From NCBI GenBank assembly GCA_002707765.1, contig PANV01000023.1, forward strand, positions 1-15,140: a stretch of 15,140 nt of DNA, given 5' to 3'. The notes beneath the pieces were generated by a model. It was not told where the DNA came from. It was given only the letters and a program-made list of their open reading frames with translations, and did no database searches. A program made the position numbers and the translations under genes. Origin of the DNA: Fidelibacterota bacterium. GTDB lineage: Bacteria > Fidelibacterota > Marinisomatia > SCGC-AAA003-L08 > D37C17. Below, one piece after another: positions 13,721-15,140 of the stretch (its first letter is position 1; each line of letters opens with the position of its first letter).

Positions 13721-15115
13721 ATGAACAAAGACAAGAATATGAGAATTGAAAAAGATTCAATGGGAACTATGAGAGTTCCTATAGATGCATTATACGGACC
13801 ACAAACACAACGAGCAGTTGAAAATTTTCCTATAAGTAATATTTCCTTCACCGCAGATTTTATTAGTGCTATTGTGATTATAAAAAGGTCTGCTTCAATA
13901 GTTAATAAAAAATTATGTCTACTTGATAGTATAAAGTCAAAATCGATTGTAAGTGCATGTGATGAAATCCTAAATGGAAATTACAATGAACACTTCCCTG
14001 TAGATATTTTTCAAACGGGTTCTGGGACTTCAACAAATATGAACGTAAATGAAGTTGTTTCAAAACTTGCAAATACCCATTTTTTAAAAGATAAAAAAAA
14101 TGTAATCCATCCAAATGATCATGTTAACATGGGTCAATCAAGTAATGATACTATTCCAACTGCAATCAATTTATCTGTATCTATTTTAATTAAAAATAAA
14201 TTAATACCATCTTTAAATAATTTGATTGAATCGATACGTAAAAAAGAAAAAGAGTTTGATAAAATTATAAAATTAGGAAGAACACATCTTCAAGATGCTA
14301 CACCAATTAAGTTATCACAAGAATTTTCTGGTTATAGAGAGCTTCTACTAAAAAGTAAAAAAAGATTTGAAAAAATAAATCAAAATCTTAGTCGTTTACC
14401 ACAAGGTGGAACTGCTGTTGGTACAGGTATAAATACTCATCCAGATTTTGGTAAACTTGTAGCTTATGAAATTTCAAAATATACAGAAATAAATTTTATT
14501 GAATCTCCTAATCATTTTGAAGCTCAATCTGCTCAAGATTGTTCAGTAGAGGTTAGTGGAGTACTAAAAGCTCTTGCAGTATCTCTATCAAAAATAGCAA
14601 ATGATATTAGATGGTTAGGATCAGGACCAAGGTCAGGACTTGGTGAGTTAAATTTACCTTCAGTTCAACCTGGTTCTTCAATAATGCCTGGTAAAGTAAA
14701 TCCAGTTATATGTGAATCAGTTTTACAATCATCAGCTCAAGTAATAGCTAATGATTTGGCGGTTACCTTAGGAGGACTAGGGAGTATTTTAGAATTAAAT
14801 TTGATGTTACCTCTTATCGCACATAATTTACTTTATTCAATTAATATACTATCAAATTCAATGACTGTCTTCAAAGAAAAATTAATGGATCACATTTCAG
14901 CTAATAAAGAAAATTGTGAAAATTACATAGAAGGAAGTTTAGCTATGTGTACTTCTCTTGCACCAATAATTGGTTATGATGCTGCAGCTGAGATCGCATA
15001 CGAGGCTTTTAAATCAGGTAAAACAATCAGAGAAATTGCATTGGAACAAAACATTCTTGAAGAAGAAGAACTAGAAAAAGTTTTAGATCCTAATAATATG
15101 ATTCACCCAAAATAA
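13721..15115 (+). CDS. fumC: Fumarate hydratase, class II
   Basis: Class II fumarase reversibly hydrates fumarate to malate without an FeS cluster. The 464 residues match the family length. Motifs: EKDSMG (10-15), YGPQTQRAVENFPIS (25-39), FQTGSGTSTNMNVNEV (97-112), HPNDHVNMGQSSNDT (130-144), GRTHLQDATP (186-195, with H189 in the fumarase active-site segment), GGTAVGTGIN (229-238), GPRSGLGEL (302-310) and GSSIMPGKVNPV (318-329, catalytic Ser loop with K325 and N327). It is closer to fumarase than aspartase because of TGSGT and FEAQSAQD. M1 has no clear SD and M7 (13739) precedes the conserved start, so the true start may be either. It lies 52 nt after korB on the same strand with no terminator seen between, suggesting one TCA-cycle transcript. 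Confidence 0.92.
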   Translation: MNKDKNMRIEKDSMGTMRVPIDALYGPQTQRAVENFPISNISFTADFISAIVIIKRSASIVNKKLCLLDSIKSKSIVSACDEILNGNYNEHFPVDIFQTGSGTSTNMNVNEVVSKLANTHFLKDKKNVIHPNDHVNMGQSSNDTIPTAINLSVSILIKNKLIPSLNNLIESIRKKEKEFDKIIKLGRTHLQDATPIKLSQEFSGYRELLLKSKKRFEKINQNLSRLPQGGTAVGTGINTHPDFGKLVAYEISKYTEINFIESPNHFEAQSAQDCSVEVSGVLKALAVSLSKIANDIRWLGSGPRSGLGELNLPSVQPGSSIMPGKVNPVICESVLQSSAQVIANDLAVTLGGLGSILELNLMLPLIAHNLLYSINILSNSMTVFKEKLMDHISANKENCENYIEGSLAMCTSLAPIIGYDAAAEIAYEAFKSGKTIREIALEQNILEEEELEKVLDPNNMIHPK

Positions 15116-15140
15116 ATTATTTTGGAGCAAGTAAAACAAA

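Noticed and set aside
15116..15140. TTGGAGCAAG after fumC as the RBS of another gene
   Set aside because: The GGAG could serve a following gene, but no start codon is visible before the window ends.
1..15140. CRISPR arrays, tRNA/rRNA genes, insertion sequences
   Set aside because: No direct-repeat/spacer pattern, cloverleaf-like gene, transposase or terminal inverted repeats were seen on either strand.

Overview
The window comes from a low-GC bacterial genome. Most genes are strongly A/T-biased, while the gene at the left edge is clearly richer in G/C. The protein set is typical of the Bacteroidota/FCB superphylum or a marine relative such as Marinimicrobia (SAR406): a DUF5916 outer-membrane-type protein with a CBM9-like domain, a DUF2480-like protein, a fused gamma-alpha KorA with KorB, and EtfAB paired with a membrane FeS/cytochrome b oxidoreductase. 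This lineage assignment is inference; no rRNA or other phylogenetic marker is present.

Layout. (1) 1-1306, minus: the first 435 residues of a secreted Ala/Gly/Cys-rich protein that runs off the left edge. Its C-terminal part holds a roughly 26-residue repeat with paired cysteines. (2) 1480-5244, minus: an electron-transfer block reading etfB, etfA, a membrane FeS oxidoreductase of the ETF:menaquinone oxidoreductase (EMO) type, then a 29-codon single-TM small ORF. A perfect 20-bp palindrome lies between etfA and the oxidoreductase, and a CRP/FNR-type dyad overlaps the end of the small ORF. (3) 5411-7960, plus: a full-length DUF5916 protein whose only sensible start is an ATT codon behind a Shine-Dalgarno sequence. 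(4) 7957-10717, minus: a tightly overlapped cluster reading selD, a NifS/IscS-type cysteine desulfurase, a DUF59/SufT-type protein and a half-length DUF2480-like protein. The selD gene contains an in-frame TGA at the catalytic position with a SECIS-like hairpin just behind it, so SelD is itself a selenoprotein. (5) 10830-15115, plus: korA and korB (2-oxoglutarate:ferredoxin oxidoreductase), then fumC (class II fumarase).

How the genes fit together. EtfBA takes electrons from acyl-CoA-type dehydrogenases, and the EMO-like protein would pass them to the quinone pool. KorAB and FumC are TCA-cycle steps; whether the cycle runs oxidatively or reductively cannot be told from here. The selD cluster joins selenium activation to sulfur/selenium mobilisation and FeS maturation. 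The most informative points are features that plain ORF calling misses: the Sec codon in selD, the ATT start of the DUF5916 gene, the 29-aa membrane ORF, and the open left-edge gene with its Cys-pair repeat.
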